Part shown: positions 1-5,930 of the stretch, piece after piece
Layout: each line of letters opens with the position of its first letter
Position numbering within the stretch: position 1 is the stretch's first letter
Notes under the pieces: generated by a model
The model's database searches: none
What the model saw: the letters and a program-made list of their open reading frames with translations, nothing else
Told to the model about the DNA's origin: nothing
Assembly: GCA_046719465.1 (NCBI GenBank)
Contig: JBDNCV010000122.1
Coordinates: 1 to 11,779 of the forward strand
Length of the DNA: 11,779 nt
DNA from: JANWYT01 sp046719465
GTDB lineage: Bacteria; Chloroflexota; Anaerolineae; Aggregatilineales; Phototrophicaceae
Direction: 5' to 3'
Program-made: the position numbers and the translations under genes

Positions 1-2
1 CT

Positions 3-416
3 GCCCTGCCCATCAGCGGGGTAAACACTTACGGCGTGGGAGCGCTGCCCCAAACGATACAGCGCGCAGCGCTCCCTGCCTTGCTGGTCGTGCCGTTTGA
101 CCTGCCCGACCTGCCGACCCTGCCGAGCGACGGGCTGACCGCCGCCACCTTCACGCAGGGCAGCACCCACGCGCAGATCAGCGTGACGCACCTGCTGCTG
201 CTGACGACGACTGAAGCCGCCCAGCCGATGCGCGCGACGCTGCCCGCGCTACTTGCCCATGTGGACGCGGTGTTGGCAGCCTACGCCGCTGACCCGCTGC
301 TGGGCGACACGCTGGCGGAGCCGCTGCGCGTGCGCGTGGCGCTGGGCGTATACGCTTGGGGTGGCAGCAGCTGCTGCGGCTGCGCGTTTCAGCATCAGTG
401 GCTGCTGCGCTTGTGA
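3..416 (+). CDS. 5'-partial small phage-tail-like protein (possible tail terminator)
   Basis: The reading frame is open to the left window edge and ends at TGA 414-416, so only the C-terminal part (about 137 residues) is visible. A GTG at 36 could start it, but no ribosome binding site precedes it and the upstream residues (LPISGVNTYG) read as protein, so I treat the gene as truncated by the window. The sequence has an LPALLVVP segment, an alternating-hydrophobic strand (QISVTHLLLL), an Ala/Leu-rich helix (ATLPALLAHVDAVLAAYAAD) and a final beta strand with YAWGG. This strand-helix-strand layout and size recall small siphovirus tail-terminator/completion proteins, and the downstream genes also look tail-related. 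The family call is an inference from pattern and context, with no diagnostic motif. The cysteines near the C-terminus (SSCCGC) are unusual. It could equally be an unrelated hypothetical protein. Confidence 0.55.
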   Translation, partial: ALPISGVNTYGVGALPQTIQRAALPALLVVPFDLPDLPTLPSDGLTAATFTQGSTHAQISVTHLLLLTTTEAAQPMRATLPALLAHVDAVLAAYAADPLLGDTLAEPLRVRVALGVYAWGGSSCCGCAFQHQWLLRL

Positions 417-486
417 GGTGCTTTGAACAGCCTCATCCCCCAAACCCCCTCAAATAAATGTGGACAGTGAACAGGGGACAGTGTAG

Positions 487-506
487 GGGCGACGCATGCG
501 TCGCCC
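487..506. repeat. 20-base perfect palindrome preceded by GTAGG
   Basis: GGGCGACGCA followed by its exact reverse complement TGCGTCGCCC, directly preceded by GTAG (483-486). The palindrome is centred on GCATGC. Related GTAGGG-plus-palindrome units occur at 2177 and 11652 in this window, so it appears to be one member of an intergenic repeat family. It has no T-run and is unlikely to be a standard intrinsic terminator. Confidence 0.7.
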
Positions 507-513
507 GCAAGAG

Positions 514-666
514 GCCTCATCCCCCAACCCCCTTCTCCGGTAGAGAAGGGGGCGTTCGACTCCACACGTTACAAGCAGCAGATCCCCACGCAGAGGCGCA
601 AAAAGCCCCCTCTCCGCTGGGCGACTGCGGGGTAGGTCGCTGCGAGAGGGAATTTAGGGGTGAGGC
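514..666. repeat. MITE-like element with inverted ends and internal hairpins
   Basis: The left end GCCTCATCCCCCAACCCCC (from 514) matches the reverse complement of the right end (643-666) at about 15 of the first 20 bases. Inside are a perfect 10-bp stem CCCCCTTCTC/GAGAAGGGGG with a 5-base loop (528-552) and a second bulged hairpin (608-625 with 636-650) built from CCCTCTC/GAGAGGG and GCGAC/GTCGC. No coding capacity is apparent. A third partial copy of the left end at 430-451 suggests repeated insertion or duplication. Target-site duplications are not obvious. Calling it a mobile element is an inference. Confidence 0.5.
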
Positions 667-724
667 AGCTTTGTTCCACGATAGGCACTTCTTCTGTTGG
701 GTTGATTGAGAAGGGAGAGACCCC

Positions 725-2176
725 ATGCCGCATCGGATTCGGCTGCTGCTCGACAGCGCCAACGACTTGAGCTTTGCAACCGACCTCACGCCGCGCCTTT
801 TGAGCCTGCGCTGGCGGGCAGGGATGGCACAGCCTGACGACCCCATCGCCGCGCCGCTGGAGGGGCAGGCGCTGCTCGACGCGGCGGCGCTCGACTTCAG
901 CGGGTGGGAAGGGCTGGCGGTGCGCGTCCTGCACGACGATCTGCCGCTGCTCACCGCGTCTGTGGGGGCGATCACGCGGACGCTGGGGCGCGCCCGCCCG
1001 CAGGCCACGCTCCACCTGCGCGACGCGCTGGCGGAACTGGCTGAGCTGCCCACCCCTGCCCTACTCGGCCCCGCGTTAAGCGGCGACTGGGTGCGCGCCT
1101 TGCTGGAGCGGCTGCCGCTGCGCCGCCGCTGGCTGAGCGGGCGCTGGCGCTTGGGTGTGCCGACGCATGGCATGCTGGGGGCCATCCGACTCCCGCCGCC
1201 TGCTCCTTTGCAGGTGGACGCAGGCCGCAGCCGCTTGAGCGACAGCGGCGGAGAGCGCTCGCTGCTGATGACGCTGCGAGCCATCGCTGGGGCCGAAGGA
1301 GGCCGCTTCTTCTGCGATGCCGACGATCAGCTTGTGTTTCGTGATCGCGCCAGCTTGCTGGCCGCCGATACGCCCAGCTTCAGCCTCAGCGATGCCTTCG
1401 AGGAGGTGACGCAAGCGCCCCCCGACCGCGTCACGCTCATCAGCGTGCGCACGATGGACGTGCGGCGCGGCGCGGCGGGCAGCGTGCTGTGGGTGAACCC
1501 GCAGGCGGTGCGCTGCGCGGGTGGGGAGACGCGGCGCGTGCCCGTCCGCTGGCAGGGGGCGCAGGGCCAGCCCATCGGCGCGGCCGACGTGCTGGAGCCA
1601 GTGCGCGGGGTTGACCTGCGCCTTGGCCGCAGCAGCACCACTTACAGCGCGGCGGCCACCTTCGGCGTCGGGCTGGCGCTGGTGGAGCGCACCAGCGGCG
1701 GGGCGACGCTGGAAGTGCGCAACCCCTACCTATACGACCTCTACCTGCTCCCGGGCAGCCTCATCCGCGGCACACCGCTGGAGCCGCTCCCGCAGCCGCT
1801 GACGATCGCCCGTGACGACCGCGCCATCGCGCAGCACGGCCTCTGCGCCCGCCAGCTTGACCTGCCGTTCATAGCAGGGCGTGTGGAGGGGCTGGCCAAG
1901 TTCCACCTGCGAGCGGGCGGGACGGGCTGGCAGTCCGTCACGGTGGACGCGGCGAAGCATCCGTCCGCGTTGGCAGTGCGGCTGTGGGAGCGTGTGGCGC
2001 TCAGCACGAGCCAGCCGCCGCAGTCGGTCAGCGCGTTCATCACCGCCCAGACGCACGCGATCACCCAGCGCGGGGCGCGGCATCGCGTCACGTGGGAGCT
2101 GTACGACGCGCTGGACTGGCGTTATTGGCTGCTGAACGCGCGGGCGCTCAACGTGGACGCGCGGTTGGCCTATTGA
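725..2176 (+). CDS. Phage minor tail / baseplate-hub-like protein
   Basis: This is a 483-residue protein. The ATG at 725 is preceded by a purine-rich site (AAGGGAGAGA, 711-720), which supports this start. The N-terminal part (about residues 1-120) has the pattern of tail baseplate proteins: a beta-rich region with LSLRWRAGMAQPDDPIAAP, an FSGW-like segment, then an AEL-type helix. Around residues 180-215 lies ERSLLMTLRAIAGAEGGRFFCDADDQLVFRDR, close to the 'LxxIAxAEGGRxFxDxDGxLVFxDR' signature I know from minor tail/hub proteins of siphoviruses and tail-like clusters. The C-terminal half is beta-rich with no recognised enzymatic motif. There is no signal peptide or membrane segment, so it is probably a structural, cytoplasmically assembled protein. 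It sits between a small tail-like gene and a fibre-like gene. The tail assignment rests on pattern recognition; which tail component it is remains uncertain. Confidence 0.7.
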   Translation: MPHRIRLLLDSANDLSFATDLTPRLLSLRWRAGMAQPDDPIAAPLEGQALLDAAALDFSGWEGLAVRVLHDDLPLLTASVGAITRTLGRARPQATLHLRDALAELAELPTPALLGPALSGDWVRALLERLPLRRRWLSGRWRLGVPTHGMLGAIRLPPPAPLQVDAGRSRLSDSGGERSLLMTLRAIAGAEGGRFFCDADDQLVFRDRASLLAADTPSFSLSDAFEEVTQAPPDRVTLISVRTMDVRRGAAGSVLWVNPQAVRCAGGETRRVPVRWQGAQGQPIGAADVLEPVRGVDLRLGRSSTTYSAAATFGVGLALVERTSGGATLEVRNPYLYDLYLLPGSLIRGTPLEPLPQPLTIARDDRAIAQHGLCARQLDLPFIAGRVEGLAKFHLRAGGTGWQSVTVDAAKHPSALAVRLWERVALSTSQPPQSVSAFITAQTHAITQRGARHRVTWELYDALDWRYWLLNARALNVDARLAY

Positions 2177-2241
2177 GTAGGGGCAAGGCCTGCCCTGCCC
2201 GCAGTTGAAAGTCAAAAGTTGGGGCAGGGCCTGCCCCGCCC
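2177..2241. repeat. Two GC-rich near-palindromes in direct repeat after a stop codon
   Basis: Directly after TGA 2174-2176 comes GTAGGGG, then GGGCAAGGCCTGCCCTGCCC (2181-2200). A second copy, GGGCAGGGCCTGCCCCGCCC (2222-2241), differs at 2 of 20 positions. The second copy contains GGGGCAGG/CCTGCCCC (2221-2228 with 2230-2237) around one central base. The 21 bases between them include GTTGAAAGTCAAAAGTT. These resemble the unit at 483-506 and may mark the end of the upstream transcript, though no T-run follows. Confidence 0.6.
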
Positions 2242-2260
2242 CGTTTCACAATCGCCTAAA

Positions 2261-2314
2261 CGCCGAATGCTGAAGCATCTGGCTGCAATGCGCCCCAGCC
2301 AGATGGCTTCGGCG
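2261..2314. other. Large intergenic hairpin upstream of the fibre-like gene
   Basis: A perfect 10-bp stem CATCTGGCTG/CAGCCAGATG (2276-2285 with 2296-2305) closes a 10-base loop. It is extended by GAAG/CTTC (2272-2275 with 2307-2310, one bulged G) and outer CGCC/GGCG (2261-2264 with 2311-2314). It ends about 38 bases before the ribosome binding site of the next gene. There is no T-run, so it is more likely an RNA-stability, processing or repeat structure than a classical terminator. Function unknown. Confidence 0.5.
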
Positions 2315-2352
2315 GATGGCAGTCACCTCACAAGGCACATCCACTATCACAC

Positions 2353-2358
2353 AAGGAG
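2353..2358 (+). promoter_or_regulatory. Ribosome binding site deciding the start at 2367
   Basis: AAGGAG, 8 bases before ATG 2367 and in frame downstream of an ATG at 2316. This near-consensus site supports the shorter protein, whose first residues then match the usual tail-fibre N-terminal motif. Confidence 0.75.
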
Positions 2359-2366
2359 ATCAACTC

Positions 2367-2906
2367 ATGCCGTGGCATTCCCCTATCACGTGGCTGGTGA
2401 ACCAACTGGTCACCGACACCGACTTGAACGAACAAGTGCGCGACAATCTGAGCTACCTCAAGCAGCGCGTCGACGCGCCTGCCAGCGCGCAGTACACCCT
2501 CAACGAGAGCGCCGACTACACGACCGCCAGCAGCTCGTTCGTAGACGTGGACGCGACGCGGTTGGCCTTCACGCTGCACACCAGCGGGAGCGCCGTCCTC
2601 ATCGGCTTCTATGGCACGTTCAGCGCGGCGGGCACAACCGACACCCTGTGCTATCTGGACGTGGCGCTGGACGGCGTGCGCGTGGGCGGCGACGACGGCT
2701 TGGCGCTCATCGCGCGCAAGAACGGCAGCGGCGCATCGCTCCAGCATGGCACGCTGAGCTTCACGGCGCTCGTGCCGACGCTGAGCGCAGGCGAACACAC
2801 CTTCAAGCTGCAATGGCGCGTGTCGGGCGGGACGATGATCTTGCGGGCGGGGGCGGGGTCGTCGGCGTTGGACGTGCACCCGCAGTTCTGGGTGCGCGAG
2901 ATTTAA
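2367..2906 (+). CDS. Tail-fibre/decoration-like beta-rich protein
   Basis: I choose ATG 2367 because AAGGAG at 2353-2358 lies 8 bases upstream; the frame also runs back to an ATG at 2316, but that start lacks such a site. The product is 179 residues. The N-terminus (1-35: MPWHSPITWLVNQLVTDTDL then NEQVRDNLSYLKQR) matches a motif common at the start of phage tail-fibre or appendage proteins ('W..P.TW..G..VTA.DLN..VRDNL..LK'). The remainder is a predicted beta sandwich, Ser/Thr/Gly-rich (YTLNESADYTTASSSFVDVD, FTLHTSGSAVLIGFYGTFSA, LSAGEHTFKLQWRVSGG), as in receptor-binding or collar domains. No catalytic motif is seen. It is the last gene of the tail-like block, where fibre genes normally sit. 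The fibre role is inferred; the protein may instead be a surface appendage of a domesticated tail. Confidence 0.65.
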   Translation: MPWHSPITWLVNQLVTDTDLNEQVRDNLSYLKQRVDAPASAQYTLNESADYTTASSSFVDVDATRLAFTLHTSGSAVLIGFYGTFSAAGTTDTLCYLDVALDGVRVGGDDGLALIARKNGSGASLQHGTLSFTALVPTLSAGEHTFKLQWRVSGGTMILRAGAGSSALDVHPQFWVREI

Positions 2907-2910
2907 GCGC

Positions 2911-2954
2911 AACGCAGCAGGGCGAGGAGAGACCCTCGCCCTGCATCGCGTTTT
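2911..2954 (+). terminator. Hairpin terminator between convergent genes
   Basis: GCAGGGCGAGG (2917-2927) pairs perfectly over 11 bp with CCTCGCCCTGC (2934-2944) across a 6-base loop. Outer AACGC/GCGTT (2911-2915 with 2948-2952) can extend it, and TTTT follows at 2951-2954. It lies just after the fibre-like stop (2904-2906) and before the end of the opposite-strand regulator (2970), where a terminator serving one or both directions is expected. The T-run is short, so intrinsic termination is likely but not certain. Confidence 0.6.
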
Positions 2955-2969
2955 GGTCATGGGCTGCGC

Positions 2970-4319
2970 TTACAAGACAGGCGCGGCCATGATCTGCTCG
3001 TAGAGGTCTTGCGTCTCGGGGGAAGGTGGGACGTGCAGACGGTGATCGAGCAGGTCGACCAGCGCAGCGTACTGCCTCAGCGCGTCTTCACGACGGCCTA
3101 GCTGCATGTAAAGGCTCATCAGATCGCGGTGAACGTCCTCGCGCAGCGGCACTTCGCGCAGGGCGCGGATGTAGTAGCTGATGGCGTTGTGGGGGCGTTC
3201 GTGTTCTTTGTGGACGCGCCCGACGCCGATGAGCGCATCGACAAACTTGGAGCGCAGCTGGTCACGCCGCTGCACCACCCACGGCAGATCCAACGTGGTG
3301 AGGTAATCCCCCTGATATAGGTGAATGGCGCGCTCGTAGGCCTCGAGCATCGTTTGCTCATCGTCGGTGGTGTAGCCCTGTTCAATAGCCTGTTCAAACT
3401 CAGCTACGTCGTAGTGGCGCTCAATCGCGGGGCTGGGCTTGTAGAAACCGGCGTTGTAGTAGGTCAGCTCGTAGTCTTTGCCGTCGGCCACAAGGCGGGT
3501 GATCTGCTCGCCAATTTTGCGCTTCGTCACGTGGAAGACGTTGGTAGCTTCTTTGACGGGGAGCTGCGGCCAGAACACCTTGAAGATCTCGTCGCGCGTC
3601 ACCAGTGGGTGATCAAGGAAGTAGTAGAACATCTGCCGCGGCAGCGCGCCATCCCAGTTGACCATCTCATGCCCATTGATGAGCGCCAGCCCCTGCCCAA
3701 AGGCGTACACCTCAAGCTGCGGCTTCGGGGGGCGGTCGTCGGTGTAGATAAGGTTGTTCTGGCGGTAGTTCGTCCCCAGCACCGCGCACACGTCACTGTT
3801 GATGAAGTCGATCCACGGCAGGTAGTCGAGCCGTCGCGCGTTAATCGCCACCTGCACGTAGCTGGGGATGAGGGGGACGAGCGCCTCCATAAAGGCGCGG
3901 AACTGGTTGTCCTGCGGCGTGCGGTCGATCTCATCCCAATAAAGGACGGTGGCCGCGCGCGGCAGCGACTGTAAATACTCACCGAGCATCCGCCCCAGCA
4001 CGCGCGGGGCATCAGGGCCGGTGATGGTGTTGAGGTCGGTCTCATGGAAAGGCGTGTCCGTGACGGGCAGGTAACGGCGCAGTTCCTCTAGCCAATCCGT
4101 CAGCAGGATGCCATCATAGGGGAGGCGGTAGTAGAAAAGATGGTTGCTGTTGGACTGTAAAAAATAGCTGAGAAACACGTTACGATAGCTGATGACTGGA
4201 TAGATAATTATCAGCTTTTTTTGCATCACAATGCGTCGGAACTGCTCGATATTAAGGTTCGTAACGTAGTCCGGAATCACTATCTTATCTCCTACAAGTA
4301 TTGCACGAGGCAGCATCAC
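2970..4319 (-). CDS. BTAD/SARP-type transcriptional regulator with degenerate NTPase-like N-terminus
   Basis: The start is GTG 4319 or the adjacent ATG 4316 (449 or 448 residues); neither has a clear Shine-Dalgarno. Numbering from GTG, residues 30-200 resemble an AAA/STAND-type NTPase fold. They contain a Walker-B-like strand ATVLYWDEID (123-132, D129/E130), but the expected P-loop region (LIIIYPVISYRNVFL, about 36-50) lacks GxxxxGK[S/T], so ATP hydrolysis is doubtful. Residues about 201-298 form an OmpR/SARP-like winged helix: a LEVYAFGQGLALINGHEM strand pair, then DEIFKVFWP and TNVFHVTKRKIGEQI as the likely recognition region. Residues about 303-446 are a helical-repeat bacterial transcriptional activation domain (YDVAEFEQAI, LYQGDYL, REDVHRDLMSLYMQLGRREDALRQY). 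SARP-family proteins bind DNA and activate transcription; the target here is unknown. It is convergent with the tail-like genes and divergent from the ligase/kinase genes. Its first 80 or so codons are notably AT-richer than the rest. Confidence 0.85.
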   Translation of the reverse strand: MMLPRAILVGDKIVIPDYVTNLNIEQFRRIVMQKKLIIIYPVISYRNVFLSYFLQSNSNHLFYYRLPYDGILLTDWLEELRRYLPVTDTPFHETDLNTITGPDAPRVLGRMLGEYLQSLPRAATVLYWDEIDRTPQDNQFRAFMEALVPLIPSYVQVAINARRLDYLPWIDFINSDVCAVLGTNYRQNNLIYTDDRPPKPQLEVYAFGQGLALINGHEMVNWDGALPRQMFYYFLDHPLVTRDEIFKVFWPQLPVKEATNVFHVTKRKIGEQITRLVADGKDYELTYYNAGFYKPSPAIERHYDVAEFEQAIEQGYTTDDEQTMLEAYERAIHLYQGDYLTTLDLPWVVQRRDQLRSKFVDALIGVGRVHKEHERPHNAISYYIRALREVPLREDVHRDLMSLYMQLGRREDALRQYAALVDLLDHRLHVPPSPETQDLYEQIMAAPVL

Positions 4320-4387
4320 GAAAATCAGACAATCAGGCGGCTCTTATCGAAGAATTTCGTGACAGCACTGCTAACATTTCGATGAGA

Positions 4388-4417
4388 AGCATACCACATA
4401 ACATGATTATTCGTCAA
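4388..4417 (-). promoter_or_regulatory. Sigma70-type promoter for the BTAD regulator
   Basis: On the minus strand, TTGACG (-35, 4412-4417, 5 of 6 to consensus) and TATGCT (-10, 4388-4393, 4 of 6) are separated by 18 bases. Transcription would start near 4380, giving a leader of about 60 bases before GTG 4319/ATG 4316. The surrounding AT-richness supports a promoter. Confidence 0.55.
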
Positions 4418-4441
4418 TAAACTAGTAATGAATTGTAAGAA

Positions 4442-4470
4442 TTTACAGCGCGTTCGTGGATGACTTTCAT
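4442..4470 (+). promoter_or_regulatory. Possible weak promoter for the ligase/kinase genes
   Basis: TTTACA (4442-4447, 5 of 6 to the -35 consensus), a 17-base spacer and TTTCAT (4465-4470, 4 of 6 to -10). It points toward GTG 4527 and overlaps the right arm of the TGTAA-N4-TTACA inverted repeat. Weak match; alternatives in this AT-rich region cannot be excluded. Confidence 0.25.
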
Positions 4471-4526
4471 CGGGTACATATGAACCTGTTGCGAAAATAT
4501 TCGACTGTCGACAAAGCGAGGGGGGT

Positions 4527-5930
4527 GTGATCCGCCTCTTGCCGTATTTGACCTATGCTGAGTGGGCTTGTGCGTGGTTTACGCAGCTGGCCTTCTGGCA
4601 TGTCTCGCCGCCCATCCGTGATCGTTGGGTGTGGCTGCTGCTGCTGCCGCTGGCGTTTGGCGCGGCGCGTTGGCTCATCACCCGCCGTCTGAGCGTGCCG
4701 CCAGCGCTCGCCGTCATCACACTCGCCTTTTTAGCGCTCAGCGCGTTCAACTTTGAGGCTGCCCCGCTGCGCCGTCAGGATTATTGGGTGGTGGTGTGCC
4801 GCCCGCTGGCGGGACTGTGGCTCGTCGCGGCAACCGTGCAGCTTGTGCGGTGGGAGGGGCGGCTGCGCTGGCCGCTGGCGGCGCTCAGCGCGCTGGCGCT
4901 GGCGGGCGTGGGGCTGGGGATGTTCGCCACCCAGTGGGACGGCAAAAGCGCTGCGCTTGACCCAATCCTGCGTGTGCTGCCGCGGTTGGATCATCGCGCG
5001 TTCCTGCCAGATGCGCAGCTTTCCTTCAACCCTAACGAGATCGCGGGGGCGCTGGCGCTGCTCTGCCCGTTGATGCTGGGGTTGGCTTACTGGCGGCGCG
5101 GCAGACAGCGGGCCGCGTGGGCGCTCGTCGGGCTGGGCTTGCTGGCGGCGCTTCTGCTTGGTCAGAGCCGCTTTGCGCTCGTCGGCGTTGGCGTGAGCCT
5201 CGGGCTGGGCGCGCTGCTGCTGCTGAGGGGGGCAGCGCTGCGTTGGGGTATGGCGGCGTTGGCTGTGCTGTTGATGGTGGAACTGCTCATCATCAGCAGT
5301 GTGCCGGGCCGCCCCAGCGCAGAGCCGCTGGCGCTGGCTGGGCGCGATGTGGCCAGTGTGGCGCGGCGCTTCGACATGATCGAACGCAGCTTGCAAATGC
5401 TGCGCGATCACCCGCTGACCGGCGTCGGCATGTCGATGTATCGGACGGCTATCCGCCAGCCCGCCTATCAGATCCCCGCCTTCGAGGCGCAGAACTTCAC
5501 CGCGCCGCACGCCCACAACCTCTGGGCACAGATGGCCGCTGATCTCGGCCTGCCCGGGCTGCTGTGGTACGGCGCGCTGCATCTCTGGATCGTGTGGATG
5601 CTGGCGCGCTTGTGGCGAGCAGACCAGCGCTTGGCGTGCGCAGTCGGCGGGGCGTTCCTCGCCTACGGCCTTTACGGGCTGGGCGACGCAATCACGCTGT
5701 GGGATCGCTTGGGCTTCGTCTGGTGGGCGCTGATTGCCCTTGCTGCCAGCGGCGTACAAGTTAGCAATATGCGTTATAATACAAACGTTACACGCTCATC
5801 TAATAACGAATGGTGCGCAAGCCTTGACGTTACGGATTCCCACGACAATAAAACCCGCCCACCTCTTGGGGGCGCTGGTGCTGCTGATCAGCGTAATGCG
5901 CGTCATCAGCGGCCAATTGTCGTTGTATGA
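4527..5930 (+). CDS. O-antigen ligase/polymerase family (Wzy_C) membrane protein
   Basis: The start is GTG 4527 behind a GAGGGGGG tract (4518-4525). The tract is very close to the start, but no better start follows for many codons. The 467-residue product is a polytopic inner-membrane protein with about 11-12 hydrophobic segments. Family features: FNPNEIAGALALLCPL (about 168-183), QSRF (213-216, R215), a large periplasmic loop with RSLQMLRDHPLTGVGMSMY (H295) and PHAHNLWAQMAADLGLPGLL (H328, H330, about 327-346). These match the Wzy_C domain of O-antigen ligases and exopolysaccharide polymerases, which join lipid-linked glycans to each other or to an acceptor on the outer membrane face. A Chloroflexota cell lacking LPS would use it for another envelope glycan or glycoprotein (inference). 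After about residue 411 the sequence becomes hydrophilic and low-quality (VQVSNMRYNTNVTRSSNNEW), and it overlaps the next gene by about 107 bases, so the true C-terminus may be shorter. Which substrate it uses cannot be told. Confidence 0.85.
   Translation: MIRLLPYLTYAEWACAWFTQLAFWHVSPPIRDRWVWLLLLPLAFGAARWLITRRLSVPPALAVITLAFLALSAFNFEAAPLRRQDYWVVVCRPLAGLWLVAATVQLVRWEGRLRWPLAALSALALAGVGLGMFATQWDGKSAALDPILRVLPRLDHRAFLPDAQLSFNPNEIAGALALLCPLMLGLAYWRRGRQRAAWALVGLGLLAALLLGQSRFALVGVGVSLGLGALLLLRGAALRWGMAALAVLLMVELLIISSVPGRPSAEPLALAGRDVASVARRFDMIERSLQMLRDHPLTGVGMSMYRTAIRQPAYQIPAFEAQNFTAPHAHNLWAQMAADLGLPGLLWYGALHLWIVWMLARLWRADQRLACAVGGAFLAYGLYGLGDAITLWDRLGFVWWALIALAASGVQVSNMRYNTNVTRSSNNEWCASLDVTDSHDNKTRPPLGGAGAADQRNARHQRPIVVV
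5753..5780 (+). promoter_or_regulatory. Possible internal promoter for the large kinase
   Basis: A perfect TATAAT (5775-5780) lies in an AT-rich patch within GC-rich DNA, with a poor -35 (CGTACA, 5753-5758, 3 of 6) at 16-base spacing. A start near 5787 would give a leader of about 37 bases to TTG 5824. It falls inside the nominal ligase tail, which suggests this stretch behaves as intergenic DNA. Confidence 0.4.

Larger units (their letters stand above)
417..724. repeat. Non-coding 308-base stretch made of intergenic repeats
   Basis: No convincing gene lies here; an 83-codon frame at 458-709 is composed of repeat sequence. Visible parts: three copies of a GCCTCATCCCCCAA-type end sequence at about 430-451 and 514-537 (same orientation) and 643-666 (inverted, about 15 of 20 bases matching); a short direct repeat GGACAGTG at 462-469 and 476-483; a perfect 20-base palindrome at 487-506; and two large hairpins (528-552 and 608-650). 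The 514-666 segment, bounded by inverted ends, has the look of a small non-autonomous repeat element. No transposase is present. The stretch separates two tail-like genes, and the downstream gene has its own Shine-Dalgarno sequence. Confidence 0.7.
4320..4526. other. AT-rich divergent intergenic region
   Basis: These 207 bases contain no supportable gene. They are clearly AT-richer than the flanking coding DNA and separate the regulator (leftward) from the ligase (rightward). They hold a good leftward sigma70-type promoter (4388-4417), a possible weak rightward one (4442-4470) and a small inverted repeat TGTAA-N4-TTACA (4434-4447) between them. Confidence 0.7.

Noticed and set aside
528..552. 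10-bp hairpin as an intrinsic terminator
   Set aside because: The stem is strong but is followed by GCGTTCGACT rather than a T-run, and it lies inside a repeat element; better described as repeat structure.
430..666. CRISPR array
   Set aside because: The repeated ends are few, irregularly spaced and inverted, with no uniform spacers and no cas genes.
458..709. 83-codon + strand frame in the gap between tail-like genes
   Set aside because: It consists of inverted repeats and hairpins, has no ribosome binding site, and its product (HPPTPFSGREGG and similar) is typical of translated intergenic repeats.
517..1284. 255-codon minus-strand frame
   Set aside because: Antisense to the well-supported minor-tail-like gene; Ser/Arg-rich product typical of shadow frames in GC-rich DNA, and its end lies in repeat sequence.
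2261..2314. Integron attC-like site
   Set aside because: It is an imperfect palindrome of suitable size, but I cannot see the conserved GTTRRRY/RYYYAAC core sites and no integrase is in the window.
2219..2992. 257-codon + strand frame
   Set aside because: Out of frame with the fibre-like gene, which has a near-consensus ribosome binding site and a recognisable N-terminal motif; the alternative product is Arg/His-rich and low-complexity.
3321..3974. 217-codon + strand frame
   Set aside because: Antisense to the BTAD regulator, whose domains are clearly recognisable; no ribosome binding site or family resemblance.
4731..5759. 342-codon minus-strand frame opposite the ligase
   Set aside because: Gln/Arg/His-rich shadow of a membrane-protein gene whose motifs are intact on the + strand.
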